DNA from: Curvibacter gracilis ATCC BAA-807
GTDB lineage: Bacteria; Pseudomonadota; Gammaproteobacteria; Burkholderiales; Burkholderiaceae_C
Length of the DNA: 43,167 nt
Reading direction: 5' to 3'
Assembly: GCF_000518645.1 (NCBI RefSeq)
Contig: NZ_KI912468.1
Coordinates: 107,187 to 150,353, forward strand
Shown here: positions 19,101 through 26,608 of the stretch, piece after piece
How the letters are laid out: every line of letters starts with the position of its first letter
Numbering within the stretch: the first letter of the stretch is position 1
The notes under the pieces: generated by a model
Database searches by the model: none
Told to the model about the DNA's origin: nothing
Seen by the model: only the letters and a program-made list of their open reading frames with translations
Made by a program: the position numbers and the translations under genes

Positions 19101-19618
19101 CGGACGAGGTGGCGCGCTACCTGGCACTGATGGGCTTCAAGACCACGCCCATGGAACGCGCCTGCGAGTACCTGGACGCCGCCCTGGCGCTGCAGGCCAC
19201 CCAGCCCGTGATCTGCGAGATCGACTGGGACAGCTGGGGCCGGGCCCACGCGGCCTCGGCCTCGGTGCGGCGCTTTGCCGAGCTGGTCAGCGCGGCGCGG
19301 GCCGGCAGCCGGGCCGGCAACGAGGTGATGGCGCAATTGGCCGCCCTGCCGGCCGAGGCCCGCGTGCAGGCCCTGAGCGAGCTGCTGGCCGGGCACATCG
19401 CCTCGGTGATGGGCATCCCGGCCGAGTCGGTGGACCGGCAGACGCCCCTGCCCGAGCTGGGCATGGATTCGCTGATGGCGGTGGAGCTGAACCTGCGCGT
19501 GACCACCGCGCTGGGGGTGGAGGTGCCGGCGCTGGAGTTCACCCGCGGCGGCGGCCTGAACGCCCTGGCGGCACGCCTGCTGCGCCGCATGGAAGAGGCG
19601 GCGGCGCGGGCGGGCTGA
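13106..19618 (+). CDS. Single-module, fully reducing type I polyketide synthase (KS-AT-DH-ER-KR-ACP)
   Basis: This 2170-residue enzyme builds a reduced acyl chain. The ketosynthase (about 1-430) has Cys175 in DTACSSS, His310 in EAHGTGT and His350 in SSIGHTEAA. The acyltransferase (about 530-830) has Ser631 in GHSVG and a YHSH motif near 734. The dehydratase (about 900-1190) has His936 in HVVAGLVLLPG and Asp1101 in LDCALQ. The enoylreductase (about 1460-1790) has the NADPH loop HGGAGGVGMAA. The ketoreductase (about 1800-2020) has TGGFGAFG and Tyr1961 in YAAAN. The carrier protein has Ser2122 in GMDSL. All reductive sites look intact; no methyltransferase or thioesterase is present. The ATG at 13106 follows AAGGGAG; the 27 codons upstream match no family start. 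It probably acts iteratively. No phosphopantetheinyl transferase is in the window. Confidence 0.93.
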   Translation: MREIAIVGIGCHLPGGVRSPADLWHLLLSQGDGMVDIPPERWSLERFYDPDPEVPGRLYTRRGGFLQASLEEFDPEFFGISPREAAIMDPQQRLLLEVTQEALDDAGHASRVGGRAVGVYVGGFTADNMAARHNEATRRAISMHTPTSSSYTMLSNRLSFAFDLRGPSMTLDTACSSSLVALHQAVAALQRDEIEMALVGGVNAMLRPETFISMCKGHFLAPDGRCKTFDKAADGYARGEGAAMLVLRPLQAAQADGDRIYAVVRATGCNQDGRTPGITVPCEQAQAELIGQVTARAGLAPAEIGYVEAHGTGTSVGDPIEMAAIGRVLGAVAGRQTPLRVGSIKSSIGHTEAAAGVASVIKAALTLYHRTVPPQAGLNELNPAIPFDDYRLQVPRAAEPFPAGYARPAASVNGFGYGGTNAHAVLVAAPNAPSTEALTTPPCRARSPLARICPVSGRNEPGARAYALALAEAVAALGNTDEVDAWVDALWTRRLHHPCRFAVPYADRDELLARLRELGQGGGKAPVRVLPQQDGPPGLVFVLSGMGPQWWGMARGLLTSDGPFAQVAREIDAIFRPLAGWSLIDELLRDEAESRASSTRVAQTGNFLVQVGLAAELAALGIRPTALVGHSVGEVSAAYLSGMLSLREAVTVSYHRARLQAQQAGTGSMLAVGLPEAVVQARITHLLGVEIAAVNSPTGVTLAGATAPLQQLAAEFEQEGVFNRLLQVEVPYHSHLMDPILPPLRDALAGLNPQAPHLPLYSTVTGQRVNADAAPGLWDADYWAANVRQPVHFAAALDCLVSDGHRAFLELGPHAVLSGNVREMLSRRGEPGASVPTLVRQQADDASLRATLAELYALGLLSDSAPPGGLLGPVPQRELPVHRFQRVPLWAEVPDLRRDRLGDTGAPVLPGLRTRASQPEWECDVSVGALPWLREHVVAGLVLLPGAAYLDAALAAAVAITGREHPALEDVVFVSPLIVGEHEAPVLRLSVDEDTRRFTVRSRLNDDSDWVVHARGRIVDARVNPPEVHPVAAPDLTPEAAQNTRHIDGPRLYEQLQAAGLSYGPQFQRIQRATVTGDCVEAQVDGRLSQQRHQAHPAVLDCALQCMAAWASAARQTSDADTAAASGPLVPAAVQAVRQYGPLPEQLHVRVTRLAPRPDEAALVAHITLSGPDGRCAMELARVQCRPITPRQALLDELQPHWYEWVDTPLETPPDTPVDRAADDAPAPQLFIVGLGHDSRNWVRALEATHPANRSVTAQGGDPEAIAEAVAPRLRSMLSETTGTVTVVVCATPAPRPAGAAGAADGADGAAADGFDLGLAMAGPATLAGVAMAVQEVLAELEETQVHLPLVQGLVLTQDCPMAATAPGSVPPQLSLATLVGARRTLRNENSALRWRWLDVDAQATPANVLAALHTMTQGSTEIDELKLHAGQALAPQLQRTLAQRRAQGAQGRVLPSPEANFAIELPASRLLADLALRELPRRAPEAGEVELRLEALELNYKDAMKAIGLLSEKELGGTYFGMSLGMSGVGVVTRVGAGVQRLQLGDTVVFGTRGMAQRYVTTGLDHGFFMAIAAGTPVTELGAMVPFLTAHYSVVHAARVQAGEVVLVHGGAGGVGMAAIQAARAAGATVIATASTPERQAVARQMGAEFTLDSRSLNFVEQVRQLTGGRGADVVISSAPGEILAANLQVAAEFGRVVEVGKLDIFTNRPLALAAFEKNLSLHAIDIDRMSAFRPGLVQQLQTEVLGQLAAGHYRPLPGELIPVSRMAEAFEKVQRSAHVGRVLLGFDDTTALVRPALPSTRIEAQASYLITGGFGAFGLATARWLAARGARHLVLVGRSGATLPAQTQAVAALQAQGVEVISRQLDITRPDEVLALLQSMQSGEARLPPLRGVFHTAGVIQDGPFSTLSEQALQAVLAPKAQGAFNLHRALQQAGITVDWFVLFSSVAAITGTVPQTAYAAANAALDALAQHRRSLGLAATAVNWGALSGGGMAEASDEVARYLALMGFKTTPMERACEYLDAALALQATQPVICEIDWDSWGRAHAASASVRRFAELVSAARAGSRAGNEVMAQLAALPAEARVQALSELLAGHIASVMGIPAESVDRQTPLPELGMDSLMAVELNLRVTTALGVEVPALEFTRGGGLNALAARLLRRMEEAAARAG

Positions 19619-19641
19619 GGCGGGGGGACACAAGGCCCGAG

Positions 19642-19666
19642 GGGGCTGTGCCGTCGCGACAGCCCC
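19642..19666 (+). terminator. Hairpin terminator after the polyketide synthase
   Basis: GGGGCTGT (19642-19649) and ACAGCCCC (19659-19666) form a perfect eight-base stem around a nine-base loop, 24 bases after the stop. The following bases are TCTA rather than a T-run, so termination may be partial. Confidence 0.45.
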
Positions 19667-19679
19667 TCTAGCCAACAAC

Positions 19680-19703
19680 TTATCACATACATGATAATTA
19701 TCA
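19680..19703 (+). promoter_or_regulatory. Stacked palindromic operator with -10 element for the TumE/TumA-like module
   Basis: TTATCA (19680-19685), six bases, then the perfect palindrome TGATAATTATCA (19692-19703) give three copies of one half-site in alternating orientation within an AT-rich island. GATAAT (19693-19698) inside it is a good -10, with TAGCCA (19669-19674) 18 bases upstream as a possible -35. A repressor bound here would block transcription; the downstream HTH protein is the obvious candidate. Confidence 0.55.
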
Positions 19704-19716
19704 GGACGCAACCGGA

Positions 19717-20268
19717 ATGCCATGGAAGCACAGCAGTGCACAAGCGCTGAAAAAGCTGGTCGGGGTGTATGCGCTCCCTGGCGGGTGCTGGGCGGTGCTG
19801 ACGCTCCACCCCGCCCCCGCCAAGACAGAGGAGATGCGGCAGGCTTGCCCGGAGGGTTATGACTATGCGTTTGCCGTGCTGGCGCCCGGCATGCCACCAA
19901 AGCTGCGAGGACACAGGATGGCGGGAATCGACAACAGCGACGACAAGCATGTCAGGGCTCAAATCAACGCCAACCCACCCTCCTCAAGGCATCGAGCCCA
20001 TCGACACCTTCCCGATTGGAAAAGGCTCAAGATGATTGGCCTGCAAGAGTGGCCCGAGGCGAGCCCCGGCGTTCAGTTGGCGTCTGCGCCACAGACGCCC
20101 CAGGCGTTCTGGCTGGCCTGCATGGACTGCCTGGAGCACACCCTCAGCAGCTTAGGTCTGGACATGCCCCCAGAAGAAGAGCTGATGCAAAGCCACCTGT
20201 CGGAAGACGATTTCCGACGGATGCAAGACAGCCTCGGTTCTGAGCCTGAACCGAGGCCGACCGGTTGA
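19717..20268 (+). CDS. Putative toxin, TumE/DUF6516-like
   Basis: This 183-residue protein is not clearly known to me. The middle part (GYDYAFAVL, then RMAGIDNSDDKHVR and, further on, HRAHRH) follows the pattern of DUF6516 proteins, in which GxxYR, a hydrophobic strand and VxGYDNxRGKxDHRH occur in order. Those proteins are toxins paired with HVO_A0114-type HTH antitoxins, and such an HTH gene follows here. The C-terminal 70 residues (from PEASPGVQL on) are an extension not typical of the family and carry a helical acidic tail. The ATG at 19717 lacks a strong ribosome-binding site. The fit is by pattern and neighbour, so the name is tentative. Confidence 0.5.
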   Translation: MPWKHSSAQALKKLVGVYALPGGCWAVLTLHPAPAKTEEMRQACPEGYDYAFAVLAPGMPPKLRGHRMAGIDNSDDKHVRAQINANPPSSRHRAHRHLPDWKRLKMIGLQEWPEASPGVQLASAPQTPQAFWLACMDCLEHTLSSLGLDMPPEEELMQSHLSEDDFRRMQDSLGSEPEPRPTG

Positions 20269-20294
20269 AGGTACTGGACAGAAAGGAACCCCTC

Positions 20295-20888
20295 ATGAGC
20301 GCAAAGAATTCAACAAGACAACAAGACAGCGCGGTCCTGGCGTTCTTGTCGGGGCGAGGCCCCCCCCCCCTGCCCGGCAACAAAAGGGGCCCGGCTGGCC
20401 GCCGCCAAATGCAGTTTCTCGCGGGCGCCTCACAGGAAATCGCCGAGCAGGACAAGGCCAACCAGCGCTTGCCTCCGCCCAGCGTCGTCGACGACTTGAT
20501 GGCGGTGATGCGCCTTCTTTCCGACAACCACGAGATGATTCAACTCATCCAAGGCCGCAAGGTGGCGACGGTGTCAGATTTGGCCACCGCGCTTGGACGC
20601 GAGCTGCCCAACGTGTCTCGCACGCTGTCCCGGATGGCGGCCTATGGTCTGGTCGGCTTCGATGGCAGCGCCCATGACGCTCGATCGAAGCGTCCCGTCT
20701 GGCTGCTGCACGAGGTGTCACCGGCCGGCGAAGACCTGGACTGGGTTCAGGCCTACTGCCTGGCCAGGGCCGTGAAGGCGCGGGCCAGCGGCGGAACCAT
20801 CGGTGACCTGCCGACCCTGGAGAAAGCGGTCAGAGGCCTGGTCGAGTCAACAGCCAGGAAGCTGGAGCGGGCCGCTACCGCGCCCTGA
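20295..20888 (+). CDS. HTH DNA-binding protein, HVO_A0114-like (putative antitoxin)
   Basis: This protein of 197 residues carries a winged-helix segment (about residues 69-115): MRLLSDNHEMIQLIQG, then VSDLATALGRELPNVSRTLS and MAAYGLVGF. That is the helix-turn-helix and wing of the HVO_A0114 family, which often acts as antitoxin and repressor for the gene before it. A TTG at 20265 would extend it by ten codons, but the ATG at 20295 has AAGGAAC at a good distance. A run of 11 C (20360-20370) lies in codons 22-26, so slippage would shift the frame. An in-frame ATG at 20409 could still produce the HTH part. The gene before it ends 26 bases upstream. Confidence 0.62.
   Translation: MSAKNSTRQQDSAVLAFLSGRGPPPLPGNKRGPAGRRQMQFLAGASQEIAEQDKANQRLPPPSVVDDLMAVMRLLSDNHEMIQLIQGRKVATVSDLATALGRELPNVSRTLSRMAAYGLVGFDGSAHDARSKRPVWLLHEVSPAGEDLDWVQAYCLARAVKARASGGTIGDLPTLEKAVRGLVESTARKLERAATAP
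20360..20370 (+). repeat. C11 homopolymer in the HTH gene
   Basis: Eleven consecutive C residues encode part of a Gly-Pro-Pro-Pro-Leu stretch in the N-terminal tail of the HTH protein. Tracts of this length are prone to slippage during replication and also to sequencing error. The surrounding frame is open as given. Confidence 0.8.
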
Positions 20889-20916
20889 CAGCCTCCCCAG
20901 GCCGGTGGTCAAGCGA

Positions 20917-20948
20917 GAAAAAAGCCGGGGCCCGTCAGGGCCCCGGCT
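20917..20948 (-). terminator. Strong rho-independent terminator of htpG
   Basis: An 11-base perfect stem (AGCCGGGGCCC at 20923-20933 with GGGCCCCGGCT at 20938-20948, loop GTCA) is followed on the minus strand by six T. It lies 30 bases after the htpG stop. In the plus direction it may also end the HTH operon, although there the T-run is weak. Confidence 0.85.
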
Positions 20949-20977
20949 TCTCGTTGCAGGCGGAAAGATCAGGTCGA

Positions 20978-22924
<1,947 letters not shown>

Positions 22925-22993
22925 GGTGTTTCTAGGGTGGGCTGTTGCAGTAGAAGATCTTCGGGGGTGGGCAGGCCACCCCGGCAGGCGTGA

Positions 22994-23020
22994 ATTATGG
23001 GCGTTGCGCCGGCTTTCAAG
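22994..23020 (-). promoter_or_regulatory. Sigma-32 type heat-shock promoter of htpG
   Basis: On the minus strand CTTGAAA (23020-23014) is followed after 12 bases by CCCATAAT (23001-22994). These match the sigma-32 consensus of CTTGAAA and CCCCATnT closely, with a spacer at the short end of the normal range. The position about 70 bases before a heat-shock gene supports the call. Confidence 0.82.
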
Positions 23021-23128
23021 AGGCAGCGGCAAAACACGGCAGAAAAGCAGGCAAATAGACTTCAAAGCCCGCCAAACTGCCGTCAACCCGTCATAAAAGC
23101 GCGGCCAGGCCCAGCCCCGCGGTACCGC

Positions 23129-24103
23129 TCAAATCGGCTGCAGCTGCACCTGGGGCAGCAGTTGCTGCACATCGTCGGGCCGGCACAGGGCCGTGCCGGG
23201 GTGCAGCAGGGCCGCGGCGCTGGCGGCCATGGCCTGGGCCAGGGCGCCGGGCCAGTCGACCGTGCCGCCGGTGCCGCCGGTGCCGACCGTACCGGCCTGC
23301 CCCGCCAGGGCAGCCACCAGGCCCCCCACAAAGCTGTCGCCGGCCCCGATGGTGCTGGCCACCGCCACCGGCAGCGGCGGGGCGCGCCAGGCCTGCTCAG
23401 GCGTGATCAGCAAGGCGCCCTGCTCGCCCAGGGTCAGGGCCACGGCCTGGGCCTGGCCGGCGGCCATGAGCTGGCGGGCGGCGCGCAACTGCTCGGCCTC
23501 GCCGGGCAGGGGCTGACCCACCAGCTCGGACAGCTCGCGCAGGCTGGGCTTGAACAGAAACACCCCGGCGCTCAGCGCGGCGCGCAGGGCCGGGCCGGAA
23601 GAATCGAGCACCAGGCGGGCGCCCTGGGCCTGGGCCTGCTGCGCCAGGCGCGCGTACAGATCATCGGGCACGCCAGGCGGCAGGCTGCCGCTGAGCACCC
23701 AGTAGCGCGCCCCGGCGCCATGGTGGGCCACGCCCAGCAGGGCCTGCTCGACCTCGGCGGGCTGCAGGCAGGGGCCGGGCAGCACAAAGCGGTAGTCCAG
23801 GCCGGTGCTGTTTTCGTGCACCGAGAAGCTTTCGCGGGTTTCGGCGGCAATGGGCAGGCCCTGGGCGGGCACGCCCTCCTGGGCCAGCAGGGTAGCCAGT
23901 TCGTGGCCGGTGACGCCGCCCTGGGTGTACAGGGCCAGGCAGTCGGCGCCCAGGCGGTGCAGCACCCGCGCCACATTGATGCCGCCACCGCCGGGGTGCA
24001 TCACGGCCTCGCTGCAGCGCAGCTTGTGGGTGGGCTCCACCCGGTCGATGGCGCTGAGCACATCGAGGGCAGGGTTCAGGGTGAGGGTGAGGATGTCAGG
24101 CAT
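23129..24103 (-). CDS. pfkB: PfkB-family kinase, probable 6-phosphofructokinase II or 1-phosphofructokinase
   Basis: This 324-residue protein is a PfkB/ribokinase-fold sugar kinase. The start ILTLTLNPALDVLS and KLRCSEAVMHPGGGGINVARVL match E. coli PfkB, as do YRFVLPGP, VLSGSLPPGV and the C-terminal GTALCRPDDVQQLL. The catalytic Asp is in the TIGAGDSFVGG signature, near residue 255. The likely reaction is phosphorylation of fructose-6-phosphate with ATP, but 1-phosphofructokinases and tagatose kinases share these motifs. A GT-rich insert (GTVGTGGTGGTVD) after the signature is a local oddity. It lies about 200 bases upstream of htpG and in the same direction, which has its own promoter. Confidence 0.85.
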   Translation of the reverse strand: MPDILTLTLNPALDVLSAIDRVEPTHKLRCSEAVMHPGGGGINVARVLHRLGADCLALYTQGGVTGHELATLLAQEGVPAQGLPIAAETRESFSVHENSTGLDYRFVLPGPCLQPAEVEQALLGVAHHGAGARYWVLSGSLPPGVPDDLYARLAQQAQAQGARLVLDSSGPALRAALSAGVFLFKPSLRELSELVGQPLPGEAEQLRAARQLMAAGQAQAVALTLGEQGALLITPEQAWRAPPLPVAVASTIGAGDSFVGGLVAALAGQAGTVGTGGTGGTVDWPGALAQAMAASAAALLHPGTALCRPDDVQQLLPQVQLQPI

Positions 24104-24193
24104 GCGGTGGCCGGCCTGGGGCCGGGGCCTGGAACCGAGGTGGAGGGGGGGGTGGATGGGCGAGGCGCCTTGGGCACCCCGCCCGGTCCGGGG

Positions 24194-25126
24194 TCAGCCG
24201 TCGGCGTTGATGCGTTGCACCAGGGTCTTGAGCACCTCGTCGGCGCGGTCGTTGGCGATCTGGCAGGTGCCGGCCGCATTGTGGCCGCCGCCGCCGTATT
24301 CGAGCATCAGGTTGCCCACATGGGTCTTGCTGCTGCGGTCCAGGATCGACTTGCCGGTGGCCAGCACGGTGTTCTGCTTTTGCAGGCCCCACATCACGTG
24401 GATGGAGATGTTGGCGGTGGGGAACAGCGCGTAGATCATGAAGCGGTTCACCGCCCAGATGGTTTCCTCCTGGCGCAGGTCCAGCACCACCAGGTTGTCG
24501 ATCTGGGTGGCGCAGCGCAGGATCTGCTCCTTGGCGCGGGCGGCGTGGTCAAAGTACAGGGTCACGCGCTCTTGCACGTCGGGCAGTTGCAGGATCTGCT
24601 CGATGGTGTGGTCGCGGCAGTACTTGATCAGGTCCATCATCAGCGTGTAGTTGCTGATGCGGAACTCGCGGAAGCGGCCCAGGCCGGTGCGCGAATCCAT
24701 CAGGTAGTTCAGCAGCACCCAGCCCTTGGGGTCGAGGATGTCTTCGCGCGAGTACTGGGCCGAGTCGGCCTGGTCCACCGCGGCCATCATCTCGTCGGTG
24801 ATGCGCGGGAAGGCGGCCTTGCCGCCGTAGTGGTTGAACACCACGCGGGCGGCCGAGGGGGCATGGGCCTCGATGATGTGGTTGGCGCGCTCACCGGTGT
24901 TGCGCACGGTTTCCGACTCGTGGTGGTCAAACACCAGGTGGGCGCCGGGCACGTAGGGCAGGTTGGTGGTGATGTCGCGCGAGCTGATGGCCACCTTGCC
25001 ATCCTGCATGTCCTTGGGGTGAACAAAGGTGATCTCGTCGATCAGCTCCAGTTCGTTGAGCAGCACGGCGCACACCAGGCCATCAAAGTCGCTGCGGGTC
25101 ACAAGACGGTATTTGTTCGAGCTCAT
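24194..25126 (-). CDS. DHH-family phosphoesterase
   Basis: This 310-residue protein is a DHH/DHHA1 phosphoesterase, a manganese-dependent hydrolase group that includes nano-RNases, cyclic dinucleotide hydrolases and exopolyphosphatases. Motif I is SDFDGLVCAVLL (residues about 12-23), the DHH triad is in VFDHHES (about 67-69), and the C-terminal DHHA1 part has LEYGGGGHNAAGTCQI. The ATG at 25126 is preceded by GGAG at six bases. An ATG two codons earlier sits directly against that site and is less likely. The exact substrate is open; hydrolysis of oligonucleotides or c-di-nucleotide products would fit the nearby c-di-GMP genes but is not shown. Confidence 0.85.
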   Translation of the reverse strand: MSSNKYRLVTRSDFDGLVCAVLLNELELIDEITFVHPKDMQDGKVAISSRDITTNLPYVPGAHLVFDHHESETVRNTGERANHIIEAHAPSAARVVFNHYGGKAAFPRITDEMMAAVDQADSAQYSREDILDPKGWVLLNYLMDSRTGLGRFREFRISNYTLMMDLIKYCRDHTIEQILQLPDVQERVTLYFDHAARAKEQILRCATQIDNLVVLDLRQEETIWAVNRFMIYALFPTANISIHVMWGLQKQNTVLATGKSILDRSSKTHVGNLMLEYGGGGHNAAGTCQIANDRADEVLKTLVQRINADG

Positions 25127-25179
25127 CGGCATCTCCGGCAGATCGTTCAGGGCCCGGTTCGGGCCAGGGCCACATGTTA

Positions 25180-25193
25180 CAGACTGTAGTCTG
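25180..25193. promoter_or_regulatory. Palindrome upstream of the DHH gene
   Basis: CAGACT and AGTCTG flank a GT centre, 54 bases before the DHH gene start, in a locally AT-richer patch. It could be a protein-binding site or a hairpin in the leader. Two further hairpins lie between it and the preceding gene: GGCGCA/TGCGCC around five A (25208-25224), and CCCACCCC/GGGGTGGG (25248-25267), the latter probably ending the pseudouridine synthase transcript. Confidence 0.35.
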
Positions 25194-25278
25194 CGATTCA
25201 GTGCGCTGGCGCAAAAAATGCGCCCTCCCCGCCCCTCCCGCTTGCGCCCCACCCCTGGCGGGGTGGGTACCCGTGGCG

Positions 25279-26532
25279 TCAGAACTGCTCGCCGGGGCTC
25301 AGGTAGCGCCACTGCCCCACCGGCAGCTGGCCCAGCACCACGCGGCCGATGCGGATGCGCTTGAGGCCCACCACCTTCAGGCCCACTTGCTCGCACATGC
25401 GGCGAATCTGGCGCTTTTTGCCTTCTTTGAGCACAAAACGCAGCTGTTCGGGGTTTTGCCAGTCGACCTGGGCGGGGCGCAGGGGCTCGCCGTCCAGGCT
25501 CAGGCCGTGGCGCAGCAGATCGAGTTTCTCAGGGGGGAAGGCGGCCTGCACGTTGAGGGCCACGTCGCCGGTGACGGCGGCGTAGGTGACGCGCACCAGG
25601 TATTCCTTCTCGGTGTCGGAGTCTTCGCCGATCAGCTGGCGGGCCACGCGCCCGTCCTGGGTCAGCACCAGCAGGCCGACCGAGTCGATGTCGAGCCGGC
25701 CGGCCGGGGCCAGGCCGCGCAGCTGCGAGTGGTTGAAGCGGGTGCGGGCCGTGTCGCCATGCCAGTGGTTGGCCGCCTGCACCAGCACCACAGCGGGCTC
25801 GTGCCCGTCTTCGGCCTGGCCGCTCACGTAGCCCATGGGCTTGTGCAGCAGGATGGTGACCTGCTGCTCTTGCTGGCCCAGGGCCTCGGGGGCGATCTCG
25901 ATGCGGTCGCTGTGCTTGACCTGCTGGCCCATCTCGGCCACCTCGCCGTTCACGCGCACCCAGCCTTTTTCGACCCAGTCGTCGGCCTCGCGGCGCGAGC
26001 ACAGGCGCAGCTCGGCCATGCGCTTGTTCAGGCGCACGGTCTCGATGCCGCCTTCGGTGCGCGGGGCGCCTTCGGTGCGGGCGGGGCGTTCGCCACGGTC
26101 ACCGCGCTCACCCCGGTCCGGGCGGCGCTCGGCACCCGGGGCCGGCAGCGGGCGCTTGACCGGGATGGGGGTGCGCTCGGCGGGCACGTTGTAGGTGCGG
26201 ATGCCGGTGCGGGTGCTGAAGCGCTGGTCGTCCTGCGGGGCGCCGTCCTGGCGGTCGTCGCGGCGGGCACCGCGGGGGTCGTCACGTCGATCGTCACGAC
26301 GGTCATCGCGCGGGCCGCCACGGGGCGCACCGCCGGTGCGGGGGCCGCCCGGGCCGCTGCGGGGGCCGGCCCCCGGGCCACGGCGGTCGCCCGCATCACG
26401 GTTGCCGCCAGGGGCGGGGCCACGGCGGCCGGCCGAGGGCGGGCGGGCCGCGCCGCCGCTGCGGGGGCTGGCGGCCTTGTCGCCTTCGGGGCGCGGTGCG
26501 CGCAGGGTGAGTCGGGGTTTGGAGTCGGACAT
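25279..26532 (-). CDS. rluF: RluF/RsuA-family 23S rRNA pseudouridine synthase with long charged N-terminal tail
   Basis: This 417-residue protein converts a uridine in rRNA (or tRNA) to pseudouridine. Residues about 165-225 form an S4 RNA-binding domain (RLNKRMAELRLCSRREADDWVEKGWVRVNG). The synthase domain has AGRLDIDSVGLLVLT with the catalytic Asp near 280, then EKEYLVRV, EGKKRQIRRMCEQVGLKVVGLKRIRIG. The pattern is closest to RluF, but RluB/RluE-like specificities cannot be ruled out. The first 160 residues are low complexity, rich in Arg, Gly, Pro and Asp, with RDD repeats, and are probably disordered RNA-binding tails. Similar tails occur on such enzymes in Burkholderiales. The gene is transcribed toward the DHH gene. 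Confidence 0.85.
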   Translation of the reverse strand: MSDSKPRLTLRAPRPEGDKAASPRSGGAARPPSAGRRGPAPGGNRDAGDRRGPGAGPRSGPGGPRTGGAPRGGPRDDRRDDRRDDPRGARRDDRQDGAPQDDQRFSTRTGIRTYNVPAERTPIPVKRPLPAPGAERRPDRGERGDRGERPARTEGAPRTEGGIETVRLNKRMAELRLCSRREADDWVEKGWVRVNGEVAEMGQQVKHSDRIEIAPEALGQQEQQVTILLHKPMGYVSGQAEDGHEPAVVLVQAANHWHGDTARTRFNHSQLRGLAPAGRLDIDSVGLLVLTQDGRVARQLIGEDSDTEKEYLVRVTYAAVTGDVALNVQAAFPPEKLDLLRHGLSLDGEPLRPAQVDWQNPEQLRFVLKEGKKRQIRRMCEQVGLKVVGLKRIRIGRVVLGQLPVGQWRYLSPGEQF

Positions 26533-26608
26533 GCTGATGAGGTGAAAGCCGCAGCGCCTGCGAAGCGTGCCAGGCGGCTGCGTGTTGGAACCGGGAATAT
26601 CGGGAAAC

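Noticed and set aside
14783-19900. Minus-strand open frame of 1705 codons
   Set aside because: It mirrors the polyketide synthase, is rich in His, Gly, Gln and Arg as expected of an antisense frame, and matches nothing.
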